A stretch of 52,500 bases of DNA from Anaeromyces robustus (GCA_002104895.1 MCFG01000321.1:1-52500); one strand, 5' to 3'; positions 1-14,520 are shown, numbered from the stretch's first letter. The notes: generated from the letters alone by a model not told the origin. Translations and numbers: made by a program.

Positions 1-15
1 ATATAATTAATTTAG

Positions 16-3000
16 ACTTCCACTAGACAAGAATTATGTGCTTCACCTGAACCAATTTCCGAAGATGAATCAACTTCAAATAATGAATCTTCAGCTACAA
101 CTATTAATCCAGAAAATTCATACCCCATTCATCAGGTACAAACAAAAAAATCAGTTACTGAAATATACCAAAAAAAGACCCAATTAGAACATATTCTTTT
201 ACGTCCAGATACTTATATTGGATCAGTAGAATTTATTTCAATTCCTATGTGGGTTTTTAATAAAAATTCAAAAAATTTTGAATATCGTTCAGTTACGATT
301 GTACCAGGTTTATATAAAATTTTTGATGAAATTTTAGTTAGTAAGTATAAGTTTTTTTTAATTTATATAGATATAATGTATTATGTTTTTTTTTTCTCAT
401 TTTAATAAATATATATATTAATAATGGAATAATTAAAATGTAATAAATTTATTTCATTCCTGAAATATTAAATAATAAAAGATGCTGCTGATAATAAGGT
501 AAAATATATTATTTTAAAGTGTTAATAAATTAAATTAATATAATTTGTTATAATTTTTAAATTAATTTAACAAAATTTTAAATTTTTTATTTTTAATTTA
601 AAAATTTTTGATTTCGAAATTTTAACATTTCAAAATTAACACATTAATTTTTTTTTTTTTTATTTTATTTCAAAATTTATTAAAAAATTAAAGATAAGAG
701 ATCCATCTATGGATACTATTAAAGTTACAATTGATAGTGAAAAAAATGAAATTTCTGTATATAATAATGGTAAAGGTATCCCAGTTGAAATTCATGAAAA
801 AGAAAAAGTTTACATTCCAGAATTAATTTTTGGTCATTTATTAACTTCATCAAATTATGATGATAATGAAAAGAAAGTTACTGGTGGTAGAAATGGTTAT
901 GGTGCTAAGTTATGTAATATATTTAGTACTGAATTTATTGTAGAAACATCAGATAAAAATGCAGGAAAGAAATTTAAACAGGTATAATTATTTAAAAAGT
1001 AACTTTATTAATTGATGGTTATATAAATATAATTTTATAAAAATCATTATTATAATTATTATAATTATATAAATAAAATAATTTTAGGTATTTAATGATA
1101 ATATGAGTAAAAGATCTAAACCAAAATTAACAAATGCAACAAAAGATGATTTTACAAAAATTACTTTTAAACCTGATTTAAAAAAGTTTGGTATGGAAAA
1201 GATGGATGAAGATTTTGAAGCTTTATTGTTAAAAAGAGTATATGATATTGCTGGTTGTGTATCGGGCGTTAAAGTATATTTAAATGATGAAAGAATTAAA
1301 ATTAAAAACTTTAAAGACTATTGTCAAATGTATATTAATAGTACTAAAAAAGAAAGTGACGAAAATGATCTTGGAAATATGCCAAATCAAAATCCAAATA
1401 TTATATATGAAAGAGTTAATGAACGTTGGGAAATTGCTTTTGCTATGAGTGATGGTCAATTCCAGCAAGTAAGTTATCAAAAAATATATTAAACCAAACC
1501 AAACCAAATCAAACCAAACCAAATTAAATTAAATTAATTTAAATTATATATATTTTGTATTTATCATATATATATATATATATATATTGTATTTATCATA
1601 TTTATATATATATATCTTTGGATTTAATTTAATTTTATATAATGTTAACAAAACATCTTATTATATATAATGAATATATTATTATTATTATATTTTTAAT
1701 AGGTTAGTTTTGTAAATTCTATTTGTACAATAAAAGGTGGTACACATGTAAATTATGTTTCTGATCAAATTACTTCGAAATTAATCGATTCACTTAAAAG
1801 GAAAAATAAAAGTCTTTCTATTAAACCATTCCAAGTTAAAAATCATCTTTGGGTATTTATAAATTGTTTAATTGAAAATCCAGCTTTTGATTCTCAAACT
1901 AAAGAAACTTTAACATTAAGAGCTAGCTCTTTCGGTTCAAAGTGTCCCGTTAGTGATAATTTTATTAATAAAGGTAATATAATATAATATAATATAATAT
2001 AATATAATATAATATAATATAATATAATATAATATAATATAATATAATATAATATAATATAATATAATATAATATAATATAATATAATATAATATAATAT
2101 AATATAATATAATATAATATAATATAATATAATATAATATAATATAATATAATATAACATAATATAATATAATATATATTTAGTCAAAAATATATAATAA
2201 ATAAATGAATATATAGATTTTTTTTTATTAGAAAATTTATATTATAATCATTTATTTATTAAAATGTAAACATTAATTTATTTATTTTATTATTATTATT
2301 TTATTATTATTTTATATATTAATATAAAAAATATTATTTATTTATTTATTAAAAAAAAATTAGTATTAAAAAGTGGTGTTATAGATAATATTTTAACTTG
2401 GGCTAAATATAAACAAAGTCAAATGTTGAAAAAAACTGATGGTCATAAAAGATCTAGAATTTCAGGTATACCAAAATTGGATGATGCTAATAATGCTGGT
2501 ACAAAGCATTCTAAAGATTGTGTTTTAATTTTAACAGAAGGGGATTCTGCTAAAGCATTAGCTATTAGTGGTTTAACTGTTGTTGGTCGTGATAATTATG
2601 GTGTTTTCCCATTACGTGGTAAAATGTTGAATGTTCGTGATGCTTCACATAAATCAATTATGGATAATGCAGAAGTAAGTGCTATTAAGCAAATTCTTGG
2701 TTTACAACATGGTAAAGTTTATGAAAATACAGATAGTTTAAGATATGGACATATTATGATTATGGCTGATCAAGATACGGATGGTTCTCACATTAAAGGT
2801 TTAGTTATTAATTTCTTGGATCATTTTTGGCCAAGTTTATTAAAAATTCCTGGATTTTTATTAGAATTCATTACTCCAATTGTTAAAGTATCAAGAAAAG
2901 GAAGTGAAATATCTTTCTATACTCTTCCAGAATATGAAAAATGGAAAGAAGATACTAATAATGGTAAAGGTTGGAAGATTAAATACTATAAGGTAAAAAT

Positions 3001-3018
3001 AATGAATTGGATTCAGTA

Positions 3019-3050
<32 letters not shown>

Positions 3051-3054
3051 CAAA

Positions 3055-3093
<39 letters not shown>

Positions 3094-4959
3094 ATGAAAA
3101 AAAAAATAATAATATTAAATATTTTTATATAATTAATATAATAATTAATAGGGTTTGGGTACAAGTGTAGCAGCTGATGCTAAAAAATATTTCTCAGATA
3201 TGCAACATCACTGTAAAAAATTTAGTGAAATTGAACAAGATGATAGAAAGTTATTAGATATGGCATTTTCAAAAAAGAATGCTGATAAAAGAAAGGATTG
3301 GTTAAAAGAATATAGGGTTCGTTTTATTATTAATTATATATATAATATTTATATAATATTTATTTATTTTTCATTTCATTCGTTTTTTTTTTTTTCCCTC
3401 TTTTTTCATTTTATTATATTTCTATTATTTAACAATTAAATAAAAAAAAACTTTTATTTTATATTATTATATTAAATGGAATTTTTTTTTTTTTAATTTT
3501 ATATTATAATTATTAAAATATAATGAAAATTTAATTAATAGCCCGATATATATATGGATAATTCTGTTGATAAAATTGCTATAAATGAATTTATTAATAA
3601 AGAATTAATTCAATTCTCTATGGCTGATGTTATTCGTTCAATTCCATCATTAGTTGATGGTTTAAAACCAGGTCAAAGAAAGATTATTTATGGTTGTTTT
3701 AAAAGAAATTTAACAAATGAAATTAAAGTTGCTCAACTTACAGGTTATGTTGCAGAACACTCAGCTTACCATCATGGTGAACAAAGTCTTCAAACTACAA
3801 TTGTTAATTTAGCTCAAGATTTTGTTGGTAGTAATAATATTCCTTTATTAGTTCCAAATGGTCAATTTGGTACACGTTTACAAGTAAGAGTTTATTAATA
3901 TATATATATATACTGTTTAATATTTAATAATAAATTTTATCAATAATTTATTATAATTAATATATATGAATTAATTTATTTTTTTTTTATAGGGTGGTAA
4001 AGATGCTGCTAGTGCTCGTTATATTTTCACATATTTGTCAAAAATTACTAGATTAATCTTTAAGAAAGCAGATGATAATATTATTACATATTTAAATGAT
4101 GATGGGCAAATGATTGAACCAAATTGGTAAATTAAATAATTATATATATATATAGATATATGTATAAATATCATATATATTTATTTATTAATATATTTAA
4201 ATATATAAATTTTTTACATGAAATATATAATAATAAAATTTAATATATAAACAAAAAATATAAAGGTATATTCCTATTTTACCAATGGTACTTATTAATG
4301 GTGCTGAAGGTATTGGTACAGGTTATAGTACAAATATTCCAAATTTTAATCCAAGAGATGTTGTTATGAATTTAAAAAGAAGAATTAGAGGTCTTGATTT
4401 TATTACAATGCATCCATGGTATAGAGGTTTTAGAGTAAGTTTTTTTTTTTTTTTTAATTCCAAAATAAAAAATTTAATTTTATTAAATATATATAATATA
4501 TATTTAAATAAATATTTCAATTGATATAATAATATTTAAAATTTAAAGGGAAAGATTGAAAAAATTGATGAAAATAAATATAAAGTAAGTGGTGAAATAC
4601 ATAAGGTTGATGATACTACAATTGAAATTACTGAATTACCAATTCGTTGTTGGACACAAACTTGTAAAGAAATGTTAGAATCGTTTATGACAGGAACTGA
4701 AAAGCAACCACCCATAATTAAAGATTATAAAGAATATCATACAGATACATCAGTACATTTCAGAATATTTGTATCTGAAGCTAATATGAAGAAATTAGAG
4801 GAAGAAGGTTTAGAAAAAAAATTTAAAATTACAAATATTATTAATTTAACTAATATGCATTTATTTGATCCTGAAGGTAAAATTAAGAAATACCAAAAAG
4901 TTGAAGATATTATGGAAGAATTTTATAATTTAAGAATTAAGATGTATCAAAAAAGAAAG

Positions 4960-5057
<98 letters not shown>

Positions 5058-7864
5058 TAATGTAAATATCATTCACATTATGATTTTGTTAATTATTCTA
5101 TTATTATAGGAATATCTTATGAAAGAATTTGAAAATGAATTACTTATTTTAAATAATAAAGTTCGTTTTATTATGGAAATTATTAATGGTACATTAGTTA
5201 TTAATAGAAAGAAAAGAGTTGAATTAGTTAAGGAAATGATTTCAAGAGGCTATGATAGAGTTTATCCAAAAGGAAAAACCAATGAAACTACAAATGAAGA
5301 AGAGGAAGAAGTTGATGATGGTAAAGGATATGAATATTTATTGTCTATGCAATTTTGGAGTTTAACTTTAGAAAAGGTTGAAAAACTTAAAGCAGAACGT
5401 GATGCTAAGAAAGAAGAATTAGATTATTTAAAAGCTCAAGCAATTGAGGATTTATGGCTTGGTGATTTAGATGATTTCTTGGATGAATGGGATGTAAGTT
5501 GAAATATATTGTTTTCTTACTATATTTATATTCATTTTTAATTAATTGTTTTAGTTTATTATATATTCTTATATTAAATTTATTTTTATTTTATTTTATT
5601 CTATTTTATTTAATATATATATATACTGTTCTTTATATAACAAAATTATAGAAAATTGAACATGAATTTGATAGTTTACCAAGAACAACGTTTGGTACAA
5701 ATGCTAAAAAGGAAAAACCAAAGAGAAGATCAAGAAAATCAACAAAAGTTAAAGATGAAGATGATGCTACTACTTCAAATACAACAAGTTACCAAACAAA
5801 TGGTGATGATAGTGATGATGATTATAATCCAGGTAATAATAAAATCATGTATAAATATACATATATGAATGAAGAATATTATATTTTTTTTTATTTTATA
5901 TTTTTTATTTTCTATTTTTTATTTTTATTTTTTAATTTTTTAATTTTTTAATTTTTTAATTTTTTAATTTTTTAATTTTTTAATTTTTTATTTTTTCATT
6001 TTTTTTTTTTTTTTATTAAATAATATATTAATTTATTTAAATAAAATTTCTTTTTAATAAATTTGTAATTACCTATAACATTAAATAGGAAAAATAAATG
6101 TTAAGAAAAAAGGTATTATATATAAAAATTTATAAATATAAATATATATGTATTTTTATAAAATTATATATATATATATATAAAATATATAATAACAATT
6201 ATTTATTTTAATATTTTTAATATTAGCATCAAGAACTAAGTCAGTTCAATCTAAACTCAGCTTTGGTTCAGTTAAAAAAGAAGATGAACAAGAAAATAAT
6301 TTATCTAATTTATTGTCAAAGACTTCATCTTCAAGTTCATTAAGCACATTAGATAATGATTTAACTAAGGTGAAACTTGAAGATAATTCAGGTAAAATAA
6401 AATAGTTAACAAATTAAAATAAAGTTAATAGAAATTAAAAAATAAATATATAAGACGTAATATTTAAATTTTTTATTTTTTTTTTTTTTTTATTATTTTT
6501 TAATAGAATTATCCATATCTTCTAAAGCTTCTTCAACAAAAAAAGTAACAAGAAAGCTTAAAAGAATAAAATTAGAAGAAGATTCCACATTTAAGAGTAA
6601 GTAATTTATAATTTTATCATTATATATATTTTTTTTTCATAATCATTCTAATTAATAATTTATCAAATAAATATTTATAATTTTTATAATTTATTATTCA
6701 TTATTAATTATAATAATAATAATTAATTAATTACAAATATAGAACCATCAAATACTCTTACAAATTGGTTAAACCCTTCATCTACTTCTTCAAGTAAATC
6801 TGTAGACCCAATGGATATTGAAATATCCTCAGTAAAGGAAGAAAGTGTATGTAAACTTATTTTTTTTTTTTTTTTTTTATTTATTATTGTAATAAAGATT
6901 TTATTAATAATTATTATTGGTTAATTCTATTTTAATTATAATTATTTAATGTTTTCAGGATAATGAAATTTCAGGTTCATCAAGATCAAGTAGTACATCA
7001 TCAAGACGTTCATCGAAAAAACGTAAAATTGATGATGATGATTTCTTAATGGATGATGGTGAAGAAAGTGAAAATGATGAAAATAATGAACCTATAAAAT
7101 CACCAATAGGACGAAGATTAAGAACTTCGTCAAGACTTAAAAAGACTCCTAAATATACATTTGATGATGATGATGATGATGATGATGAGAAGGAAGAAGA
7201 AAATGGTGATGATGCTACATTAAATGATGATAAAGATGATAAAGACGAAGATTATTTTGATGATATAGAATTACCAGAATTAAAGAGCAAAAATAGTACA
7301 ACTTCGTTAGATTCATCGTCTTCAAAGAAAAAAAGTAATAAAGAAAGTAATAAAAAGGAAGAAGATGAAAAAACAGAGAATAAAGAAGAAATAATTAGTG
7401 TAGAAGTTATAGATGCTGATAAAGATGATGATAATGATATTGAAATAATAATGGATAAAAAGAATAAGAATAATAAAAAGAATGCAAAAAAGATTGATAT
7501 TAAAAAGGACACTGAGAAAGATAATATTAAAAATAATAGTATAACTATAGATATTGATGATAATATAAATAAGAATGATGATGTTGAAATGATTAAAGAT
7601 GATAATGATGATGATTTATCAATAAAAACTGGCAATTCAGGGGTATCTGAAGAAATTAAAGAAATTAAAGAATTACCAAAATCAAGAGTAGCAGCTATGA
7701 GAACTAAAAGAAAATCAAAATCAGAAGATAATAATGATGAAGAAGAAGAAGAATCTAAAAAATTATCTAAACCTACTAAATCAAGAAGTTCAAGAACATA
7801 TGCATCAAAACGAAGATCAAAAATAAGAGATATTCAATATTTAGAACTATCCGATGATGATTAA
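16..7864 (+). CDS. TOP2: DNA topoisomerase II (5'-truncated by window edge)
   Basis: ATP-dependent type IIA topoisomerase that passes one duplex through another to decatenate and relax chromosomes in the nucleus. Exons: 16-340, 482-498, 694-981, 1088-1468, 1703-1973, 2364-2992, 3152-3316, 3542-3883, 3993-4126, 4266-4434, 4549-4959, 5110-5493, 5652-5832, 6089-6112, 6227-6391, 6507-6596, 6743-6846, 6959-7864 (1661 residues in frame). The first exon opens at an AG acceptor preceded by an in-frame TAG, so upstream exon(s) encoding only the N-terminal tail lie outside. Visible motifs: GHKL ATPase (FDEILVNAADNK; GGRNGYGAK at 883-909), QTK loop at 1895-1903, TOPRIM EGDS at 2537-2548 and DQDTDG at 2768-2785, and the catalytic Tyr of ARYIFT at 4020-4022. 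The last ~450 residues are acidic, Ser/Lys-rich and variable, with KKRK-type nuclear signals. Longer than yeast or human enzymes because of this tail. The donor at 3317 (GTTCGT) is unusual but homology requires it. Confidence 0.97.
1974..2175 (+). repeat. (AATAT)n pentanucleotide microsatellite in TOP2 intron
   Basis: About 40 tandem copies of the pentamer AATAT fill the first half of the intron between TOP2 exons 5 and 6, with one T-to-C interruption near 2158. It creates a spurious minus-strand reading frame of Tyr/Ile repeats that is not a gene. Confidence 0.97.
3052..3094 (+). repeat. (AAAT)n microsatellite in TOP2 intron
   Basis: Tetranucleotide run following a poly-A tract inside the intron 2993-3151. 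Confidence 0.95.
4961..5051 (+). repeat. (TTA)n microsatellite in TOP2 intron
   Basis: About 30 tandem TTA triplets starting just after the donor of the intron 4960-5109. Read through, they would encode poly-Leu, but the flanking exons join cleanly across the intron. Confidence 0.96.
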
Positions 7865-8298
7865 AATTAATATTATTTATTATTATTTTTTTTTTCTTCT
7901 ATATATATAAATATTTTGTTTTATTTTTTTACATACAATTTTAAATTTATTTAATTAATTTTTTAAAATTTTTTTTTTTTTTTTTCGTTTTTATATGATT
8001 ATAATATATACTTCTTTTTGTTAAAGAGAATTATTAATACCACAAAAAAAAAAAAAAAAAAAAAAATACAATAATATTCTAGTAATATCTATTAAATTTA
8101 TTTATAATAACTTTGATTAATAAGTTTTTTTTTTTAAAATATTAAAAAGTAAAAATATTATGTATTATAATTAAAAGTATTTGTTTTTAACAATTTATGT
8201 TAATGATTTAAAGAATTCATAATTAATTAGATTAATAATTTTATCGAATATTATATTATATTAATATATTATGCTATGCTAAATATTTTAATGTAAAT

Positions 8299-8333
<35 letters not shown>

Positions 8334-8339
8334 TATAAT

Positions 8340-8400
<61 letters not shown>

Positions 8401-11400
8401 TTTTTTATCATATTAAAAAATTAATTAATATAATAACTTTATAATTCATTTATTCATTGAAATTCATATGATGATTTATGATTATATGTTAGTATTTTTT
8501 TTTTTTTTTTTTTTTCATTTTATTAGCCAATCTATCATTTTTATTTTCAATCTATTATAAGATAAAATTTAAGTAAATAACCATAAATATTATATTATTT
8601 TCAATAATAAACTCTAATATATTATATATATATAATTTTTACTCCAATATCAAGTAATGTATATTCAATTTTATCATCAGTACAAAAATTAACTATTAAT
8701 CTATTATAATATATTTCTTAATCCATATTATATTAATAGATCATCATTTAAATTATCTGTACTTTAATGTACAGAAATGTATACAGATATTTTGGAAGTA
8801 CTTATTGTAAAGATATAAAAAAAATTTTAAATTTTTTTTTTTGTTAAGAAGTCTCATTATATAAATAATAAATAAAGTTCTTTTTTTTTTTTTTTTAAAA
8901 AAAAAAAAAAGAAAAAGAAATTTTATATCATAGAATTATTCTCAATAAAGTATAAAAAAATTAAACCCTATCGATTCTTTTTTTTTTTTTTTTTATTGTA
9001 TAGGATAATTAAATGAGTAAAAAAAAAAAAATTAAAAATCTCCAAATATTAAAAAATGTTTTTTTTTTTTTTAAAGTTTAAAAGTTTAAATTTTATTATT
9101 TTAATATATATATGAAAAATTAAATAAATTTATTTTTATAATTAAAATTTCTTTAATATTTTAAAAATTTTTTTTTTTACATTATGGGAAAAATATGTCT
9201 AGTTTATTTTTCATTTTTATATTAATAATAGTTATTTAGGATTGTTTGTATATTTAATAAATATTATTATTTAATTATAATATAATATTATTTTAAAATA
9301 TATTTGCTTCATTCTTGATTATAAATGATTATCAATAAATAAAAGTAAGTATTTTTAATAATTATATTATTTTGTTAAAAGAAAAAACTTAAAAATTGAT
9401 TTGTTTTTGTAATTTATAAATTTTTTGCCTCGATAATTTATTTTCAATTAAAATTTTCATTTTTTATATATAACTATCTAAACTTTATAAAATTTTAAAA
9501 TGAATTACTTAATAAATATTAAAAAGATTATAAAAAAGAATATAGGATAAATGAAAAATTTAACTAATTATAACAATTAATATTTATAGAATTTGGCTCA
9601 TTTAAATTATACTTTTTTATGTCAATTTTTTAAAGTTTTAAAAAAATGTTTTTTTTTTATTAACAATTAATTATAATATATAACTTTATTTTTTTTATTC
9701 TAAGAATAGTTTTTTTATATAAAAATTAATAATTGTTTTATTAAACAAAAAAAAAAAAAGCTTAATAGAAATACTTTTATACATAAATGTAATCTCAAAT
9801 TACCTTTTAAATATAATATAACAAATAAAAATAAAATAATTGTAATTCTTTTTCCATTACATTTGTTTAGAAAAAATTTTTTTTATATAATTGTTTTTTT
9901 TTTTTTTTTTTTTAGGAAAATAAAATATTTTTTATTATTCATTTGTCCTTTTTTATATTTTATTTTTAATTTTCAATGTTTTAGTCATACCTTATGAACC
10001 TGTGGAATATTTTAAAGATTCTTAAAAAATATTGTAATATTAAGTAATAGACATAAAATTTTAAAAATTATATAAATTATATAAACTAATTAAAATTATA
10101 TGAATAGTATAAATACTTTAAAAGGTTTAAACAATTAATAATAATACAATTTAAATTATTATATATTTAATTAAATATTGGAGAAATTTTCTTTTAGTTA
10201 TATAAAACTTTATATATATTTGTTTTTATTATACTTGATTATTAAATACAATAAAATATAATAAAAAAAAAATACTTCAAATGCTTTGTATTTTTTTGAA
10301 CTTTATAATTTAAATTGTATTATGAAAAAATTTCCATAAAATTAAATAATATTTTTATATTACAGTTGTACTGATTTTCCAAATATTTATTATAATATAT
10401 ATTATACTTATATTATTATAAATAATAGTATAATATATATAATATTTTTATTTTTGATGAGTATTATCATATGATTTCCATTGGTAATGATTAATTGTAT
10501 TAAATGATTAGTTGATCAGTATTTAAAACTCAGAATTTTTTATCCCAACGTAATTTATTACTAATTTAAATAATATTAATATAGATATATAATTTTCACT
10601 TACTTTAAAATTAACTTTTTTTTAATCAAGGAATGATATAATCATTTTATGAAACGTAACATAATACAATGTTCTAGATATATAGTTTATTTCATAATTT
10701 TTGCCATTAATCTCTATTTTTATTTTATATATATATATTATACATTTTTAAAAATTATATAATTAAAATTTTTGGGCTTAAATAACATTTTAAAATCAAA
10801 AAGGTTAATATATAAATATATATATAAAAAACTATATATTCATAATTTATTGATCTTCACATTATATAATAAAATAGGTTAAATAATAATAAATAATAAT
10901 AAATAAATATAATAATCTAGACTACTAATAAATGAAAATACAATGTATGTAATGTATACTATTAATTATTTTTGTAATGTTTTTGATATTTATTATTATA
11001 TTTTATTATAATTTAACATTTAATATGTATTATTAAATATATTAATATTTTTGTATTTATTAAGTATAAAATATATAAGTAAAAGAAAATCTTTTTAATT
11101 GTAAACTATTGAGATATATTTGTTATTATTTAAATTGTGACTTTTTTTCTTGATTTTGCTTTAAATCAAGATTACTATCAACTTTATACATTATTAATTG
11201 AATATATATATTTATAAATGTTTATTTTTTTTTTAATAAACTTTAATAAAAAAATTTTTTTTCGATGAATATTAATTATAAAAAAATATTTAAAATATGT
11301 TATATATATCACTGAAGGTCTTTTACTGTATATAAAAGATTTTCAATTCATATTGATTTTTATATATTTTGTTTTTAATGAAATTACATTATTACTATTT

Positions 11401-13001
11401 TATATATAACATAATAAGATATATGTATATGTCATATTTAGTTTTGTCAAAAAAGAAAAAGGTTTTCATGATGATTTTATGGTTATATGTAAATAAGAAC
11501 TTTATTAATGATTAATATTTATAAAAACTATCGATTAATAAATTATAAAAATAGTAACATTTTAATAATTAGTATATTCAATCGCAAATTTTTTAAAAAA
11601 AATTATTTTATTAGATTAAAAAAATTTTTTTATATAAAATGAAAAAAAAAAAAAAATTCCTAATTATACATATCATAAAATCAAACTTTAAGATTAATAA
11701 TATTTTTAAAAATCTAAAACTAATGTAAATAATTAAAGCATTTAAAATTAATATATCTAGATTATATATATATTTAATTTGTTAATTATTAAAACTTTTA
11801 AAATTATTAAAAATTTATAATAAAGTTTTTTTTTAATATATTTTATATAGTAAATAAGTTTTTTTAAATATTATATTTATAATTTATTATATAATTCCTA
11901 TTATTATTATTTTTTTTATAAAATATTTTTATCTTTATAAAAAATTTTTTTATTTTCATTTTTTTTATGAAAGAAAAATATTTTCATTCTTTAAAATAAA
12001 ATAAAATCGAAAAATATAGAATATAGTAGTAGTAATTTAATAATAATAATATTATAATTTATTAATTATACCATTACCTAGTTTTTTTATAGAAAAAAAA
12101 AATACATTTCTTTTTTTTAATATCTTTTATTGTGTTTTTTTGTTTTTTGTTTTTTCATTCTATTATAATTTTAATCAATAATTTTTTGTTAAAATTAAAT
12201 ATATTATATTGTTTACTTTATTTTTAATCTTTTAAAATAATTTTAATAAAGATATTTATTATAATTATAATAATAATATTAAACTACTTTAACAATTGAT
12301 AATTCATATAAATTGAACATATTGGTTATACATAGAATATTAATAACTTAATAGGAAATTTATTATTATTTAAATAATTTGAAAGTTTAAAAATAACAAG
12401 ATTGTAAAAAAAAAATAAAATAAAATAAAAAAAAGAAAAATAATCATTTTTTATTTAAAAAAATTCCATTACAAAACAAATAAAAATTTTAAAATTAAAA
12501 GAAAAAAAAAAAAAGGAAAAAAGGAATCAAAAAAAAAAATAAAATTGGTTTATATCGAATATACTAGTCTTATATGTCATATAATTAAATTTTTAAAATA
12601 ATACGAAAATAAAATTAAAATATATATATACATATTTTAATTTTTTTTAAAAAAAAAAAAAAAAAAAAACAAAAACAAAATAAAAAAAATTAAAATTAAT
12701 AAAAAGAATTTTGTTATAATAAATAAAAATAACATAATTTTGAAGATTGAAAGAAAAAAAAAATTACAGGAAAATTAATATATATATTCAGCATTTATAT
12801 AATATCGATTTTTTTAGCGAGTTCTAAAAAAATCTACAATATTTAATCGGAATTACTATTCTTATCAATTTTAAAAAGAAGAAAGAAGAAAAGAAAATAA
12901 AAAATTAAAAATAATAAAAAAATAAAATAATAATTTCAAAAAATAAAATAAAATAAAATAAAATAAAAATAATATAAAATAATATAAAAATATAAATAAA
13001 A
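7865..13001. other. 5.1-kb gene-poor AT-rich spacer
   Basis: No open frame of useful length or recognisable exon on either strand. It contains homopolymer runs, a (TAA)n microsatellite at about 8301-8397, and small inverted repeats (for example arms 11149-11156 and 11163-11170). The right end must hold the promoter and 5' leader of the MADS-box gene. I see no tRNA, rRNA or transposon structure, but an unconserved non-coding RNA could not be excluded by eye. Confidence 0.6.
12807..12834 (+). other. Perfect 11-bp inverted repeat upstream of MADS-box gene
   Basis: Arms GATTTTTTTAG (12807-12817) and CTAAAAAAATC (12824-12834) are perfectly complementary around a 6-base loop CGAGTT, 168 bp upstream of the start codon. 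It could be a leader hairpin or a dyad binding site. In such A/T-rich DNA it may also be chance, although the arms carry G/C at both ends. Confidence 0.5.
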
Positions 13002-14520
13002 ATGGGTAGAAAAAAGATTGCTATTAAGAAAATTACCGATGAAAGAAATAGACAAGTTAGGAGAATTTTATATATATATATATATTATTATTATTATTAT
13101 TATAAAATCAATAAAAATTATATTAAAGTTTTTATTTTAAATTATCATTATCATTATAATTATAAATATAAAGGTTACTTTTTCAAAAAGAAAATTCGGT
13201 TTAATGAAAAAAGCTTATGAATTATCTGTACTGTGTGGATGTGAAGTTGGACTTATTATGTTTACTGGTATATAAAAATTTTATTTATTATAATAAAAAT
13301 ATATATGTGAATAAAATTAAAATGTGCGTATTTAATGTATTTAATTATTAATATTATATTTTATTATATATATATTTATTATTTTTATTTTTATTTTTTT
13401 TAGCAAATAATAAATTATTCCAATATGCGTCTTCTGATATTGACAGAATTTTATTAAGATACACCGAATATAATGAACCACATGAAAGTAGAACAAATGA
13501 TGACATAATGAAAGTAAATACAATAAGATAATTTTATTTATTTATTTATAAATTTTTTTTTCGTTAATGTTTATTTTTATTAAATTTTATTTTTTTTTTA
13601 TTTAATATAAATAGTTACTAAATAAAGGAAACAATCCAGGTGAAGAATCAGATGACAGTAGTGATAAATTAAATTCACCTCATAATCCAAATCAATTAGG
13701 TTTAGCAACACAAACTCCAGCACCATTACATTGCCATCCAGGTGCTAATAATATAAATCATAATAATAATCAAGCAAATCAAACTCATCTAATAACACCA
13801 ACTTCAGCTATACCTCTTAGTATTCCAATTGCTTCTCAATTCCAAAATATAAATCAAGCAAATGCAACTACTCCAGGAAATATGAATATAAATAATGCTC
13901 ATAACATGAATGCTAATGCTCCGAATGGTGTTCATCGATTAACAGTTAATACAAGTCATCCAGGACCTAATCAGAGCTTATTAAGTAGTGGCAATAGTAG
14001 TGCTCATCATCCACAGTCATCACAACTTGGAGGACCAATGAGTGGTCAATTAAATAGTCAATTAACTGGTTCAGATGTAACTAATCCTAATGTAGATGGT
14101 CATCGTTTTGGTAGAATATCTTCAGATTTTGATAATTATGTTTCTCGTATAGGACTTAGTACTCCACATTATTCAATGAATGTAAGTATCATAAAAATTT
14201 ATTTATATTATTACTATATATGTTTTAAAAAAATAATATAAAGTGACTTATAAATAATATTAACTATATTATTCTTATAATATATAATAAATAATAATTA
14301 TAATAATTAGCCAATGATGCACTCACAAGCTGCTCCAACATCACAATGGATGGTGCAAGGAGGTGGTGTTCAAGGTATTGGACTTTCTCCAATGGATATG
14401 ATACCAATATCAAGTAAATATGATGCAAATTCACCTATATCACCTCCACAAGGGCCACAATATGATCAATCACCAATTCAATTTGAACATCCAGGACCAG
14501 ATACATTTCAACGAGTATAG
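13002..14520 (+). CDS. RLM1: MADS-box transcription factor, MEF2/RLM1 type
   Basis: DNA-binding transcription factor of the MEF2 branch of MADS proteins; in yeasts Rlm1 is a target of the cell-wall-integrity MAP kinase. Exons 13002-13055, 13174-13267, 13404-13513, 13615-14181 and 14311-14520 give 344 residues. The MADS domain starts at Met1 ([18 protein letters not shown], continuing [18 protein letters not shown]) and is followed by the MEF2-specific extension ([24 protein letters not shown]), which separates it from the SRF type. The rest is Asn/Gln/Pro/Ser-rich and probably activating; it includes SP sites that suit a proline-directed kinase. The first donor is GTTAGG, weak but required to restore the conserved QVTFSKRK. 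It stands alone, tail to tail with HAUS6. The family is certain; its pathway here is inferred. Confidence 0.95.

Noticed and set aside
1894-2187. 97-residue minus-strand frame
   Set aside because: Translation of the AATAT microsatellite plus antisense TOP2 exon.
11149-11170. Short inverted repeat CTTGATTT/AAATCAAG in the 5-kb spacer
   Set aside because: Eight-base arms in A/T-rich DNA with no nearby feature; too likely by chance to call.
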